A DNA stretch of 64,000 bases from Dermanyssus gallinae (Eukaryota > Arthropoda > Arachnida > Mesostigmata > Dermanyssidae). Position 1 is the first letter of the stretch. Every line of letters starts with the position of its first letter. Positions 36,749 to 49,100 of this stretch are shown in pieces. Under the pieces are notes generated by a model, which worked only from the letters and a program-made list of their open reading frames with translations, did not search any database and was not told where the DNA came from. The stretch spans positions 395,001 to 459,000 of the forward strand of contig QVRM01002145.1 of NCBI GenBank assembly GCA_003439945.1, read 5' to 3'. Position numbers and translations under genes: made by a program.

Positions 36749-39700
36749 AGTATAGCCTTGTGCGAGACATGACCGCCGTATCAGGATCAGTGGTTTCAGC
36801 TCAATTGAACTCCTCAGTCACTTCTCATGCCTAGGTGTAACCCTGACTCTGCGCTTGGCTTATATTAGGCATATCGAAAAATTGCAAGCTAACGCAACTG
36901 CAGCTATTATGCTACTCGGGGGTCTCTGAGACATAATTTGGGAAATAGCAATTAAGATTTTCAGGATGACGCTAATTCCGGTAATTGTCGCCGCACTTGA
37001 CATTAACTGACCTCAAAAGCTTGGACCGGGCAAAAACCTGCTTTATAAAATTTGCCTGAAAGTGCGTCAGCCACCTTAGCGCTGGAATTGTGCAAAGAGC
37101 GCACTCTTGTGAAAGTCTTCGTGCTAGACAGGTTGTAATTCAGTGAAAAAGTACTTGAAATGTGCAAAGCATTAAGCACTTCGACCTAAATGTAAAATAT
37201 GCGATGCGAAATTTTATAGGAGGGCGTGCTTTTTGTTCATAAACGTGAACGCAAGCCGAAAAAAAGAATCGATCTTTATTTAATAATAATAAAATTAAAA
37301 TCAATAGCAGCACAACAACAAAAAATGCCTCTGAGCTTAATAGCTGCTTTCAGTACAGCTGTCACCACAACAACAAAGGCAACACACAAAAACAATAACA
37401 ACATCAACAGCAACAACATGATCATCATCACAATCAACCAGTCATGTGCAAGATCGCCTAGCATGGCTATATTAACATTCATCACCCTTGGCTCACCCGT
37501 ATTATATGCAGACATTAATGAAATATTGTATTAACAATAAACCAATTCTGCTTGTATTAGTACCAGTAATTGGTAAGCAAATACATTTCGAAATTCGGCA
37601 ATCTTCAGATGATCCCCGCAGACACAGGCTTCACGCCCTAAACTTCCTTTCAAATGATAGCAGTTGATCTTTACGAAATCCTCACAATTTTGTTTTGTTC
37701 TCGAATAGAAATACTTTCTCTGTCAGCAAGCACGATTTTCCGGATGTCTTTTACCTTGTTATCCGTGTCGATGTCGACGTTGACTGCCGTCTACAATAAA
37801 GATGACGCTATGTCCTTAATGCTCTTCCGTTTCTCGCGACACCAAGCCAATGGCAAATTTAGTTGTTGCCCTTTCACCCTGGCCTGAAAGGTTTGCCATC
37901 ACGTCAAACACGACACAGTGAACTGAGCAGCACTAGGTCGGGATGTCGGTTTTATGACGACACACAAACTGCTTACAATATGGATGCGTTTGTTAGCGAC
38001 GCACGTCGCCTGTGACGGTTTTGCGGCGGTCGTAGGATCTGTTGCCCACTGTATCGTTTTCCGTATGTTCTACGGCTGGCTTACACTAAGTGAGCAAGGT
38101 ATGCTTAATTTTATGAAATTCATTAATATATGGAGGAACGGAACTCCTAACAGTACAGGTGTATGTTGGTTAGGTAGTATCGACTAGTTAGTGACGATGT
38201 GCGATGTGCCCGAGGTTTTTCCGAGATTTTTCCTTAGAAAGACACGGCCGATTCTGATTGATTGATTATATGCCATGCAGTTTCTACATGACCATGTGTG
38301 TAGCTGGTCTCACGCTGGACTTTACGACAATACACCAATGGAGTCAAATAATTTAATATTAGATGATTCTACGTAAGCGGTAGTGTTTAAAAAGTCTGGC
38401 GTTTGTGTGGGCGTGTCATGGAGTCAAAATCGCTTTCATACATTTTGTAGCATGCAAATGCCAAATCCAACAAACTATTTAAATACGTATGATGTAAAGG
38501 CAGCCCTAGGTATTTATAGAAATCGAGATTTAATGAATGTATTCCAACTTCCAACTTCATTTTCGAGAAATCAAAATTTTGGTAAAGTACTCCCTTTAAA
38601 CTTAAATCGTAAGTGCATGCATCTGGCAAGCACATATTGATCAAGCATTTGCACAGTTTTCCCCAGGACAGGAATTTCAAAGCGTACAGGCTCTAATGGT
38701 CGAGAGAGGCCGTACTTTTATAAGTAATATATACCATATTGCTCGTTTTCTATAGCTATCGTTTTGATTATTTGATTATTTTGTATACATTTATTTTCTA
38801 AAAATAATGCTTCCATACAAGTGAACAGTAGATACACTTCGGTAAGCCTATGCATGCAACTATTTGCATAACTACGTCAGCATTCTTAACTATAACGCAG
38901 TAGGAGATAGTATTCATAAAAATCCTCGTTCACTCTGACCTTTGGCCATCCGGATGGACGTCCAACTTACTGTATTTCGCCGTGATGAAGAACATTGAGG
39001 CACCAAACGACGGTCACTGCGTCTTGCTATAGTCGACTATCTTCGTCACTTACAAAAGAGCAGATCAGATTTCCATACGTAAATTTCGCTATACACAAAA
39101 CGCAAACATTTCCGTAAACGGCAAAGGTATCCTTGCCATACTACATGATGCATGATGACATCCCACATGATGCCTCTCTCCGTGGACGTGAAGTCAGTCG
39201 GTAGTTACATCCTGTAAGCTTGCTCGAGGAACACTACGTATGGTCTAGAAGGTTGGTAGGAAGAGAAAGACGTGTAGACGATTTGTGCTTGTCGCTCACC
39301 AGAATCCCAAATTAAACTTTCTTCGAGTACGGATTCTGATCGAATACTAAGCGCGCAGTGTACGCATCTAGTTACTCATTGGACTCAACAGTTCAACAGT
39401 CAAACTCTAAGTCAAACGGGCGTACAAACGACGCACGACGCAAGCAAACCCCGTCACTCCGAGGCTTCCGCGCCAATGCCGATCGATATAGGCGAGAAGC
39501 TATTTGATGACGAGGATGTCTGTTAACAAACGTTACCGCAATCACCGAGCATTACCGCGGCCATGCTTGAATTATGGTCGTCGTCAGCAGAAGACAGACA
39601 GAAGACGGTCGTCGTAGGACTCGCATAGAATTCGCAGCAAAAAAAAACAACAGCTTATTGCAAGTTCGCTGCAAGCAGCGTAAGTAACGTTCGGTAGGTG

Positions 39701-40229
39701 TACAACCGACAACATTCGACCAGCTCGCCCATATCCGGATCCCATGAAGGCATTAAGAGCCTTGAGCTGCCTTTACGTTGGCGCGTCGTCAATCTGCCGC
39801 GACGATCAGTCTTGCTACCGAAGGACTCAAGTCGATTTTACCTGTAGACTTAAACTTATATATATATATATATATATACATACAACCTCCATGTGAAGGT
39901 GAACTGTAATAAATGGTTCGATCACGAGATCCGGTCTCCATCGCATTTCGTCTCGCCGGGGCAATCGTCAGCGCTAATGACTGCGAGCTCGACGCCTCGC
40001 GCCGCGGTTTACTTGGTGCTGATCAAACGGTACTGCTCTAAGGTGAGTGAAGCCAACAACACACCTACCTACCTGTCTGTCACCTGCCGTGCGATTATTC
40101 ATCGTGTCCGCCACCGACGCCGCTATAGGCTACACGCGGAGCAAACTAACAACAGCGCGGCCGACATTGCCTATAGACATTGAGGAAATTGCCTGAGATT
40201 AGCGGAAGTCTATAGCTGAGCCAGGTTTA
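36749..40229. other. no gene recognised apart from a possible mariner remnant
   Basis: AT-rich, with the weak minus-strand transposase-like stretch at 37.65-37.88 kb and a short (TA)n at 39858-39878. Confidence 0.5.
37650..37880 (-). pseudogene. possible mariner-like transposase N-terminal remnant
   Basis: On the minus strand, a stretch containing VKDIRKIVLADRESISIRE resembles the linker and second helix-turn-helix of mariner transposases ('VEKVRKLVLADRRLTIRE' type). It is preceded by sequence that could be the decayed first HTH. No TIRs or catalytic region were found. It is weak and could be chance. Confidence 0.3.
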
Positions 40230-40267
40230 AGAGCAATTGCTACGTTAGATGGTTACTTCCGACGACC

Positions 40268-40305
<38 letters not shown>

Positions 40306-40408
40306 GTGTATATACATACACGCAAAGACACATGCGTAAACGCATGAGCTAGATGTAATGCCACGTTAGCCGGTAACTTCCGATGACCAGCTCATTGCAA
40401 TTAAATAT

Positions 40409-40463
<55 letters not shown>
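40230..40463. repeat. duplicated ~40-bp unit, each followed by (TA)n
   Basis: tacgttagatggttacttcc at about 40240 and its near copy at about 40360 (ccacgttagccggtaacttcc) are each followed within 10-40 bp by a (TA)n array. The second array borders the mariner element. Confidence 0.65.
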
Positions 40464-40466
<3 letters not shown>

Positions 40467-41750
40467 GTAGTTCAATAAGTTCTTAGAATGAGCTTTTTAG
40501 AATTCAAATTTTGGCGCGCTTCCACCGCTATTAGGAACTGCAACTTTTCGACTGCTAGCACTCAAACTATTATGGTGATTGGCCGTTGCGATTTCGTTTG
40601 ATAGCTTTTCCCGTGCAACGTATCGGCGTGATTTTTAAAAATGAAGAAAAAAGAGTTTCGAGTGGTTATCAAGCATTTTTATTTCAAAGGTTGGAATGCG
40701 ACCCAAGTAAGAATTGGGTTGGACGAGACGTACGGTGACTCTGCGCCATGTTTTGCCACTGTTTCCAACTGGATTAATGTGTTAAAAAGAGGTCGCAGGA
40801 GCACCGAGAATAAACTACGTCCAGGAGGCTAAAAAACGGCAACTGATGAGGAAAACATAGAGAAAGTGCGAAACATCGTTGGCACAGATAAGCGAATGAA
40901 CATTAAGGAGATAGCGGAGGCATTAGGAATTAGTTTAGGTAGTGTGCATTTTATCCTATACGAAAACTTAAAGATGAAAGAGCTCAGAGAAAAATGGCTG
41001 CCGCATTTGCTCAACCAAGGCCAAAAAAACGCGCCTGTTTTCGCTTCACAGCGAAATTTGGCCAAGACGTCGAACAATCCGTCGGATTTTTGGTGCAGAT
41101 TCATGACCGTCGATGAAAGCTGGGTCCATCACTACACTCCCGAGACCCAAGAAGCATCTTGCCAATGGTGTGCACCTGATGAAGGACCTCCGAAGAGGGT
41201 GCGGACAACGGCATTTACCGGAAAGGTGATGGCTACAGTTTTTTAAGACCAACGTAGAATAATGCTGGTCGACTACCTTGAGAGCGGTAAAACGATCACA
41301 GGAGAATATTATGCAAGACTGTTGGACTGCCTTTAGCAAGAACTCATCGTGAAACGGCCCGCTTTGCAGAAGAAGGTTGTCCTGTTTCACCAGGACAATG
41401 CTCCTGCACACAAGTCCCGGCAAGCATCGGCAAAACTGGTCCAACTGAGGTTCGAACTTATTGAACAACCTTCCTATTCTCCAGACCTGGCCCCCTCTGA
41501 TTATTTCCTCTTCGAACATTTGAAGAATAGTCTCGGTGGAAAGCGTTTTTCCAGCAATGAAGAGGTTAAGGCTGCTGTCAATGCCTATTTTCAGTCTAAA
41601 GACGCGGAATTCTACTTAAGAGGTATAAAAGGTCTGAAATCTTGGTGGGAAAAGTGTATTGAGCATCTCGGGGAGTATATCGAATAAGATAAATTTAAAA
41701 ACATGATTTGGAAAATTCTTGGTTTTCATTCTAAGAACTTATTGAACTAC

Positions 41751-41753
<3 letters not shown>
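40464..41753 (+). mobile_element. mariner DNA transposon with perfect 28-bp TIRs
   Basis: 1290-bp element bounded by terminal inverted repeats that match over 28 bp by eye (CAGGTAGTTCAATAAG inward from both ends). It sits inside a (TA)n array, consistent with TA target-site use by the Tc1/mariner superfamily. It contains one transposase frame, described separately. The intact ends but dead gene suggest that it could move only with transposase supplied by another copy. Confidence 0.95.
40641..41687 (+). pseudogene. mariner transposase (DD34D), three in-frame stops
   Basis: A single frame of 348 codons runs from the ATG at 40641 to TAA at 41685-41687. This is normal length for mariner transposase, a cut-and-paste enzyme that binds the TIRs with an N-terminal pair of helix-turn-helix domains. 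The N-terminal part starts MKKKEFRVVIKHFYFKG, and a second HTH lies near IKEIAEALGISLGSVH. Catalytic motifs are VDESWVHH (first Asp), HQDNAPAH (second Asp) and SPDLAPSDYFLF (third Asp), with exactly 34 residues between the second and third Asp. The frame is never shifted but is cut by TAA at 40830, TAA at 41244 and TAG at 41334. Inactive as it stands. Confidence 0.9.
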
Positions 41754-41786
<33 letters not shown>

Positions 41787-42148
41787 GGATTCGGCGTTCG
41801 AACGTCGAGGTGTGCGGACGTGTTTTCGGTGGCTTACAAATAGTGGAGTGTTACCTGGCTCATTTGTCACGGCTTGACCCAGTGGCCCAGTCGGATCGCC
41901 TTCACCTTGCGCTTCGTCCAAAACTCTAAAGTGTTTCACTGGTTAACCGTGAAGTGCCGCTCAGTTCACCGGTCCTCCTGTGTAATGTACTTTTTATTGC
42001 TGGTGCGCCATAACAGCCACGACATAACACGGCTCTCGTTTCGTCAATTTAGACGGTGGAGCCGTTTTAGCAACCGGCTGATTCCGCGTGCGTGCACGCG
42101 CCTACATTTGTCGCCAGTGTAACTGTTTGTAAACAATCACTCTGCCTT

Positions 42149-42275
42149 GGTGACATATATATACAAGACACTGGTGACATATATACAGAAGGTGACATAC
42201 ATATACAAGACATTGGTGACAAATATATATATATATATATACATTGGTGACATATATACATATACTTGGTGATAT
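42149..42275. repeat. minisatellite of ggtgacatatata units
   Basis: About five imperfect copies of a 20-25-bp unit (ggtgacatatatacaagaca) mixed with TA, ending about 40 bp before the retrotransposon ORF1 start. Confidence 0.75.
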
Positions 42276-42317
42276 AACTATATGAGGCATCGACTGTGAA
42301 TGTGAAACGCCCTCATC

Positions 42318-43460
42318 ATGGGCCCAAATGCCCCTGCCCGGCCAGTTTTACTTCCTGCTAGTCTGGACATAGCGAACATTCGCGCCGATGCACCTACAGC
42401 CGGAGATGATATATCGAGGCCCACTAGCGCCATGAGTAACAAATCCGCGGGTGTTAAGCGAAGAAGGCAGGGTGCCGATGCTGACCCGGTGGTTGATAAG
42501 CCCTCGGGTCACGATGGTTTTACCGTTGTCACAAGCGCGAGGAAAAAGAAGCTATTTAAGGCAATTCACAGTCTGGTGCCGGAGGGTCGTATATCAGACA
42601 AGAGCAGTGTATTTATTAACGTCACCTCCATCGATGTGGCCCAGAAGCTGTCACGCCTAACGTGTGTAGATGATATCCCGGTGACCGCCACTTGCCCGGG
42701 CTTGGCCTCGTTTAAGACCAGGATTCAAGGTGTATGCACCTCGCTAACGGAGGAAGAGATCGTAACGGAGCTGACAAACGTTTGCGTCACAGCTGCCCGA
42801 AGACTGATCGTCCGTTCAGGCGATTAAAAGAGGCCTCTGTCAAAAGTTATCTTGACTTTTGGCCGTCAACCACCGGCGTCAGTGTTCTTGGGTTATCGCT
42901 CGCATGCGGTGGTTCTAGAACCGGACCAGCCCAGACTCTGCTTTAACTGTTCCAGGGTTGGCCATATGGCGGCTAACTGTTCACTTCCCAAGGCGTGTCG
43001 CAACTGTGGCAAAGGAGGCCACCTTGCGGCAGATTGTTTGAACCCGCTTAAATGTGTCAACTGCGGGGGACCCCGCGATGCAAAGTCACCCAGAAAGGAA
43101 TCGTATTTTAATGGAAGCCAGAACCCTCCACCAGGTTCGTGCTACTCACCCGGATCAATTAACGAAGCCTTGGCAGTTTTTGCACCCTCTTTACAGGGCT
43201 CTAATGTCGCTGGACTAGTTTCTGCCTCCACGGCCGGGGTGACATATGCCTCGGTGGTTCGTGGCATCGCGGTTGGTGAAGACACCACTCCGCAGCTCCT
43301 TCTACCCCGGCCTAGAGCGGCACCGAAACAGCGTCCCCGAGCCAAGCCACGAACAAAGGTGACCCGCACTCGTCTCCGGGGACCTCGCAAGCCAGTGGCT
43401 CACGGGTCGTCCGGATTAGTTTGGGACTTACTATCTATAAAATCCGAGTTGTCGAATTAA
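42318..43460 (+). pseudogene. retrotransposon ORF1 (gag-like, CCHC zinc knuckles), one stop
   Basis: A frame of about 380 codons from the ATG at 42318, broken only by TAA at 42825-42827. The first half has FTVVTSARKKKLFKAIH and an RRM-like region. After the stop comes [17 protein letters not shown] and then the zinc knuckles [14 protein letters not shown] and [14 protein letters not shown], plus a partial third (CVNCGG). The C-terminal part is basic and rich in R, P and K. Such proteins bind the element's RNA. It ends 70 bp before the C2H2/RT frame of element H in the same orientation. It may be that element's first ORF or the 5' remnant of a separate I/R1/jockey-type element; the sequence does not decide. 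Confidence 0.75.
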
Positions 43461-43529
43461 GTCAATCACGAATGCGCTACAACCATTTTTGGCGCTTTTG
43501 ACGGTTGCTAGCGATCTCAGGCAATCATA

Positions 43530-44857
43530 ATGACGGACGATCACAACATCGGCAGAACGGTGACAGAAACCACACTGGTCAGCTTTACGTCTATACAGAA
43601 CCGTGCGACTACACCAAACCCCCTGGGGCCCAACAAGGTAACATGTCACCTATGCGGCCAGACCTTTGCTAGGCGAGGCCTCCGTAGACATGTCACAGTC
43701 AAACATGGGGGGCGGAGACCTTCATAGCGGGGCCTCAAACAAAATCAATTCCGATCTCACAAAGTGCATCCAAGTCTACATCAAAAATAGAAAGTTGGTT
43801 CGCATTCTGCCCAAGGTGGTCAGAAAATCGGTGGCTGACGCACTGTCAGAGGTGTGCTTAAAAGTAGCTTCGGACAACGACGACGCCGCCGCCTGGCTTG
43901 GACTTTTCTCCTTCGCTCTAGTCGTGCTAAGGTTACCGGTAGGCTGCAGGGATACACGCTCTCTGGCAGTGGTCATTAGGAAGAACTTGGTGGAGTTCCG
44001 ACGCGGTGCTCGACTTACAGATCTGATTCTCCTGCATCACGCGGGCGAGTCGGGTGGTAATGCTGAGCGAAATCATTCGATCACGCGGGCCGTGTCAGCC
44101 AAACTGTCGGACGGAGACGTGTCGGGGGCCGCCCGCCTTCTTCTGTCAGACGACGTCATGGTCGATAAACAGCCGCCGCAGCGTCGCTACGGGAAAAACA
44201 CCCCCCCCCCCGCGCAACCGGACCTATGTTGGCCGTCTCCTCCCTCTTCACAACTTTTACCTTCTTCAACCTCGGCCAAGGAGGTTCGCTATACGGTGGG
44301 ATCATTTTCAAAGAGCTCGAGCGCCGGTCTAGATTTCATCAGACCCCGACTTCTACATGACCTTCTCTCACCGACTCTCGGCTGCACATGCGAAGGACTT
44401 GGCAAGGCCCTAGCAAAAGTAATCGATCTACTGCGATGGGGAGCTCCGCATCCGAGGTGGTGTCCTCTTATATTCGGAGCGAGGCTGTTTGCACTAAAGA
44501 AAAAAAGACAGCTCGTTTAGACCTATCGCTTGTTCATCGGTACTACGCAGGATCGCGGTGAAATTGGCAGTAAGAAACTCTAGAGATGTCATCAGCCTAG
44601 CGATTGGACCGCACCAGCTGGGGTTCTCCACCAACGGAGGTGCTGAAATAATGATTCACGCTACCAAAGCTTTTATTGATTCTCGGCTCGATCCATCCGT
44701 GCTAGTCAAACTTGACTTTAAAAACGCGTTCAACACCGTCAGGAGGGATCACTTGTTGTAGGTGGTTGGAGATGATACCCCTGCCATTTATCACCAAGTA
44801 AAATTGGCCTACGGCAATCCATCGCACTTGGTCTTGCCCTCGGCACTACTCACTTCG
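43530..44857 (+). pseudogene. element H, left part: C2H2 finger and RT N-terminal half
   Basis: Starts at the ATG at 43530 with a C2H2 zinc finger (CHLCGQTFARRGLRRH..VKH; Cys39, Cys42, His54, His59). A frameshift falls at the G-run near 43708. The next frame carries AWLGLFSF, SVSAKLSDGDVSGAARLL-like sequence, FSKSSSAGLDFIRPRLLHDL and FGARLFALKKK. A second frameshift near 44510 leads to RPIACSSVLRRIAVKL, HQLGFSTNGGAE and the D-box LVKLDFKNAFNTVRRD, with a TAG at 44759. The frame stops mid-RT at 44857, where another element is inserted, and resumes at 49448. C2H2 fingers before the RT are typical of retrotransposons with a restriction-like endonuclease, which is confirmed in the right part. Inactive. 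Confidence 0.85.
44845..44857. repeat. target-site duplication, left copy (nested family Z)
   Basis: 13-bp repeat identical to 49435-49447. It belongs to element H's reverse transcriptase reading frame. Confidence 0.95.
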
Positions 44858-45149
44858 CATTCGCTGTCAGCTGTCATAGAGTGCGGTCGTGTTTTTGTCA
44901 TGGCTCTGTGTGACTGACATGTTATGGGAGTATGATGAACCGAAACTCGGATATCGTCACATCTATCGACTCCTCGTAACTCCGTGCACCCTTCTGGACT
45001 ATAGAAAGGTCGGTACCCCAGCGCAAGCTAGTCTTTTAGTGCTCCGCCTATAAGTACGGCAGCTGTGATTCCGTCATTTTGAGACCTGGATAGCGCGGAC
45101 AGACATTACCCCTATTGCTCGGAACAGCCCGGGAGACACACCTGTAGGA

Positions 45150-46124
45150 ATGTCAGCTGCGGCACCACAACAACAACAGTGCGCGACAAATGGAACATCC
45201 ATCTATGCCGGCAGCCAAAAGCGATCGCTCTCCCCGCCTAACCTCAACCAGCGCCTAAAAGAATCGCGCGTGAGTCTGGTATGTGCAAGATGCCAAGAAA
45301 CCGCTCAGGGTGGGCTCAACCTGAGCTGCTCAAAGTGCAATCGAACTATCCATGCAGCATGTTTGAAATCAGATGAGACTATGCCCAGTGCAGCAATTAC
45401 AGCTGGTTGGCGTTGTCGTGTATGCAGTGTGGCAACAGCTGACTTCACGGTGGATCGTTTCACAACCTTTCTGGATAGCCTCAATCTTGAGACAGAATTC
45501 ATGGGCTGTGTTATGTTTCTATTCAGGCGAGTGCAGTCGCTTGAACATGAGGTTACCGCTCTCAGACGTAACCAAGCCCAAATGCCACCCGATCAACCGC
45601 GCGAGGACCCTATGGATGCCACTGACGGTCGAGACAATGCCGCAGTGTTGCCCCCGCCGAAGAAATCCGTGTTGGTGCTGGGTGACAGTGTCGTTGGTCC
45701 ACATGGGCCTGTTCTTAAGGAACTTCTCCCTTATGGGACACCTGTGTTGGTGCGTCCGTCCTCGAGAAAGGACATCGATAGCATAGTGGCAGAGGCGGAG
45801 AAGCACATCAATGCTGCCAGTGGGCCAGTGTCGATTTTCCTGCAAGCGGGATACCACGAATGTATGGATTTCGAGAAAAATAAGTTTGTGGCAGCGGTTG
45901 AAGCATTGGCCGCAAAAGTGCACGCCTCTCGCCCGGGGTCTGAACTCCATGTCCTGTCCGTACCTCTATTCGGACAGGACTGTAAGGCGGCCAACGATAT
46001 GCTTGCGGCTAAAGCTGTGCAAGACAATGCTCTCTTTTCAGTACTCCCTCGATATTCGTACAAGAGGGAAATCACCAAAAAGATCGCATATAACATTGCC
46101 AGACGAATCATCATCGTTTTTTAG
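45150..46124 (+). CDS. family Z ORF1: PHD finger plus SGNH/GDSL esterase-like domain
   Basis: Intact frame of 324 codons starting at ATG 45150, the only uninterrupted transposon protein in the window. A Cys4-His-Cys3 PHD finger comes first (Cys45, 48, 60, 63; His68; Cys71, 89, 92). A short coiled-coil-like segment follows (about 128-142), then an SGNH-hydrolase-like domain beginning KSVLVLGDSVV with the putative nucleophile Ser180. PHD plus esterase ORF1 proteins are known from CR1-clade retrotransposons, where they are thought to bind RNA or membranes. The usual GxND block reads GYHE (about 234-237), and no DxxH block is visible near the C-terminus, so hydrolase activity is doubtful. ORF2 follows within a few bases. 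Confidence 0.85.
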   Translation: MSAAAPQQQQCATNGTSIYAGSQKRSLSPPNLNQRLKESRVSLVCARCQETAQGGLNLSCSKCNRTIHAACLKSDETMPSAAITAGWRCRVCSVATADFTVDRFTTFLDSLNLETEFMGCVMFLFRRVQSLEHEVTALRRNQAQMPPDQPREDPMDATDGRDNAAVLPPPKKSVLVLGDSVVGPHGPVLKELLPYGTPVLVRPSSRKDIDSIVAEAEKHINAASGPVSIFLQAGYHECMDFEKNKFVAAVEALAAKVHASRPGSELHVLSVPLFGQDCKAANDMLAAKAVQDNALFSVLPRYSYKREITKKIAYNIARRIIIVF

Positions 46125-46126
46125 GA

Positions 46127-49100
46127 GTGAAACTCAGGAAGCCGAAAAAAGAAAACTGGACATCCGCGCCCCAACCGAATCCGGCATGGGGAGCGACGTC
46201 TCAGTGCAACAAGAGTCAGGGCCCCCGCCCCCCGGTCAAGAATACCAGGTCCGTCCAACAGCAAGGTCAGGTTTGCCGGTCGTGCCTATCTTCAAGAAAC
46301 ACCGGGATTGATCAACCCGCGCCGCACCGGGCCGGGCGTCGGGACCGATCGGTCAGGCCCGAAGAATTGGTACCAGCTTCCGGCATGTCCGACAATCCTG
46401 GACTTCCTAAGCCAAGCCCTAGCGGCTGTATCCCAGCAACCCGCTACCAGACGCAGCGTCTCCAACAATCGGAGAGAACCCACCGGCCGTCACCGGAGCA
46501 AGGGTCGGAGCAGGAGCCGTGGACGTCGCTAAAGATAGAACAGTGGAATTGCGAGGGCGATGCAACCGTAGCGCTGCTCGCACCGTCGGCTCTGGATGCT
46601 GTGGATATTCTGGTTCTGACGGAGACGTGAGCGACCGCGCCTTTTGATTACCCAGGTTTCTGCGCCGTCCGCTGCATGGCTCAAAAGAGTGCTGGCCCCG
46701 GACGACCCAGCGGTTGAGTGTCCGTGCTGTACAACCATAGAGTGGGGGACCTCACCCCCTGCCTTGTCGAAGACAACCTCGTGGCTCTAAGAGGCTCCCG
46801 CTTTCGACTCATAGCGGCCTACGCAAGGCCTGCGGACTCGGAAATTACCCTCGCACTCGTTGAAAAGTTGGTCGGCGGCATTCAAGCCACGCTTCCGTCT
46901 GCTGCCCCTCTGATCGCCGCGGGAGATTTCAACGCTCGTCTCGATTGCCCCTCCTCCAGTCGCACGACAGCCTTACGTGATACTCTAGTTGACTATGGTT
47001 GCTGGATAGTTACCCCAGCGTCTTGTCCGACCTTCCTCAACCATTCGGGGAGCTCGGTCATCGATTTATTTGCGGTTAGCTTAAGCGAGGAAAGAGTAAA
47101 CTATATTGGAGAAAGGAATTCGTTGAGTGAAGGCGGCCTTATTCGAGCACATATCTCAACTGCGCTAGAATTCAAGGTACATAACGACACGTCAAGAGCC
47201 CTCAGACGAGTGCCTCGGACTCGTAATCTGGACGTTGCGGCTCTACTGGAACGTTCGCATGAGGTCCTGCCGATTCCTGATACCATTGACGTCGAGCAGT
47301 ATGCTGATCGCCTCATGGAGATCCTTCAATCGTCTACTTGCTCCCCCAGGAAAAAGAAACATCTCCCTTGGTTCAACCACAACTGTCGCGTTGCTCGAGC
47401 GACACAGAAGGCCCTCCATTTGTTGTCAAAGCTGCAACCTGCCGCTAAGCCGCTTGCTGATGTTTTCCGAACGATCTGCCGAAAGACCTAAACTCAGCAG
47501 AAGAAACTATACCTCGAACAACAGGAGGCTATCCTTCTCGCACACGCGGAACAAGCTCCATACAAGTGGCTTACACGCGGTGGGCAGACCTCCTGTCCTA
47601 TTAGCTCCGTCACCCTCGTCGGACATTTCACTGAAATGTTTGCATCGAGGGACACGATCCCCCGCGAATTACCATTGTTCGCTGCTGTTTAGGACAAAGA
47701 AACGACAAGACATCAGAGCGAACTTGAGAAGGACTTCACGGTCATGGAAGTTCTGCAGGCTCTTCAAGGGCTGTGCAACAACAAAGCATCGGGGCCGGAC
47801 GGCGTTCGGAATGAGCACCTTAGAAGCTCGCTTGTGCTCGCTCCGTGTTGGACAGCATTGTTCAACGAATGCCTCAACATGGGGCTTCTCCCAACACAAT
47901 GGAGAAATGCGACTCTATGGGTGATCCCGAAAGGCAAAGGTGACCTTACCCACCCCTCGGCCTGGAGAGGCATTGCAAAGAAGAGCGTGTGCTATAAGCT
48001 GCTGTCGTGCTTGATCACGAAAAGACTAAGCGCCTTCTTGGAGGCCACGAACGTTATTCCTGAAGAACAACATGGATTTCGGCCAGGGCAGTCTCTGTAC
48101 GCGGTATTCGTCGACTTCAAAGCAGCCTTTGACTCCGCTCCACGCGATCGTGTGCTCAACATTCTGGCAGGAGTCGGCGTTCCCTCGAAGATGCTGAACC
48201 TCATAAGAGAGGTCCTACAGGAAAACCGGGTGACAATCGACGATGGAGTGTCGGAACTGCCGGCGTTTTCGCAAACAACCGGGTTTGCCCAGAGGGACAA
48301 TTTGAGTCCACTTCTGTTTTCTGCCCTCTTGAAGGACCTGCCAAAACGAATTCGGGGTTGTAGAGATCTTGTTAAGCTTTTATTATACGCAGACGATTTA
48401 GTTATCTATGGAAGTAGCCGTTTCCAGGTCCAACAGGCGCTGGCCAGGCTCGACACAGCCATTACAGAGTTGGGGTTAACAATTAATCTTCGTAAGACGG
48501 AGGCACTAAAGTTCCGTAGAGGGGGCAGGGTCGCACGTGAAGACTTTCTTCATATCGGTAGCTTTTCTCTCGCCTACGTCAATAAGTTCTTTTATCTGGG
48601 ACTAATTATGCCGTCGAATGGGGTAGGGTTCTTGGTGCATGTTATGGAGAGATGCAGGAAAGCCCTTATAGTGGCATCTTCCATCAGGAGCCCGCACCGC
48701 CTGTCCCTCGCCACAGCCATTCGTCCCTTCGACCTGAAGATCGCCCCCGTGGCTTCATATGGAGTGGAGTTAATATGGGCGCACCTGACTCCCAGAAACC
48801 TCGACCAGCTGAACCGGATAAAAGCAGCTTTCCTGAAACGGACTCTGGGACTCCATACGTCAACGCGCAACCGCCTCGTCTTCCTATTAGCAGACTGTCC
48901 ACTTTTTATAGAAGACCTAAGGCGCCGTTATAACCTTCCGCAAACCGCAGCCTTTAACAACTGCATTAGAAATGGGAGGCGAAATTTTCCGAACTCGACC
49001 CGGATGAGAAATGCGGAGTGGAAGGGGCCAGAGCGTAGCAACAGGCACGTGATAACACGATTTGGAGTACACGGCTTTCATCACATTTTATGTCAACGCT

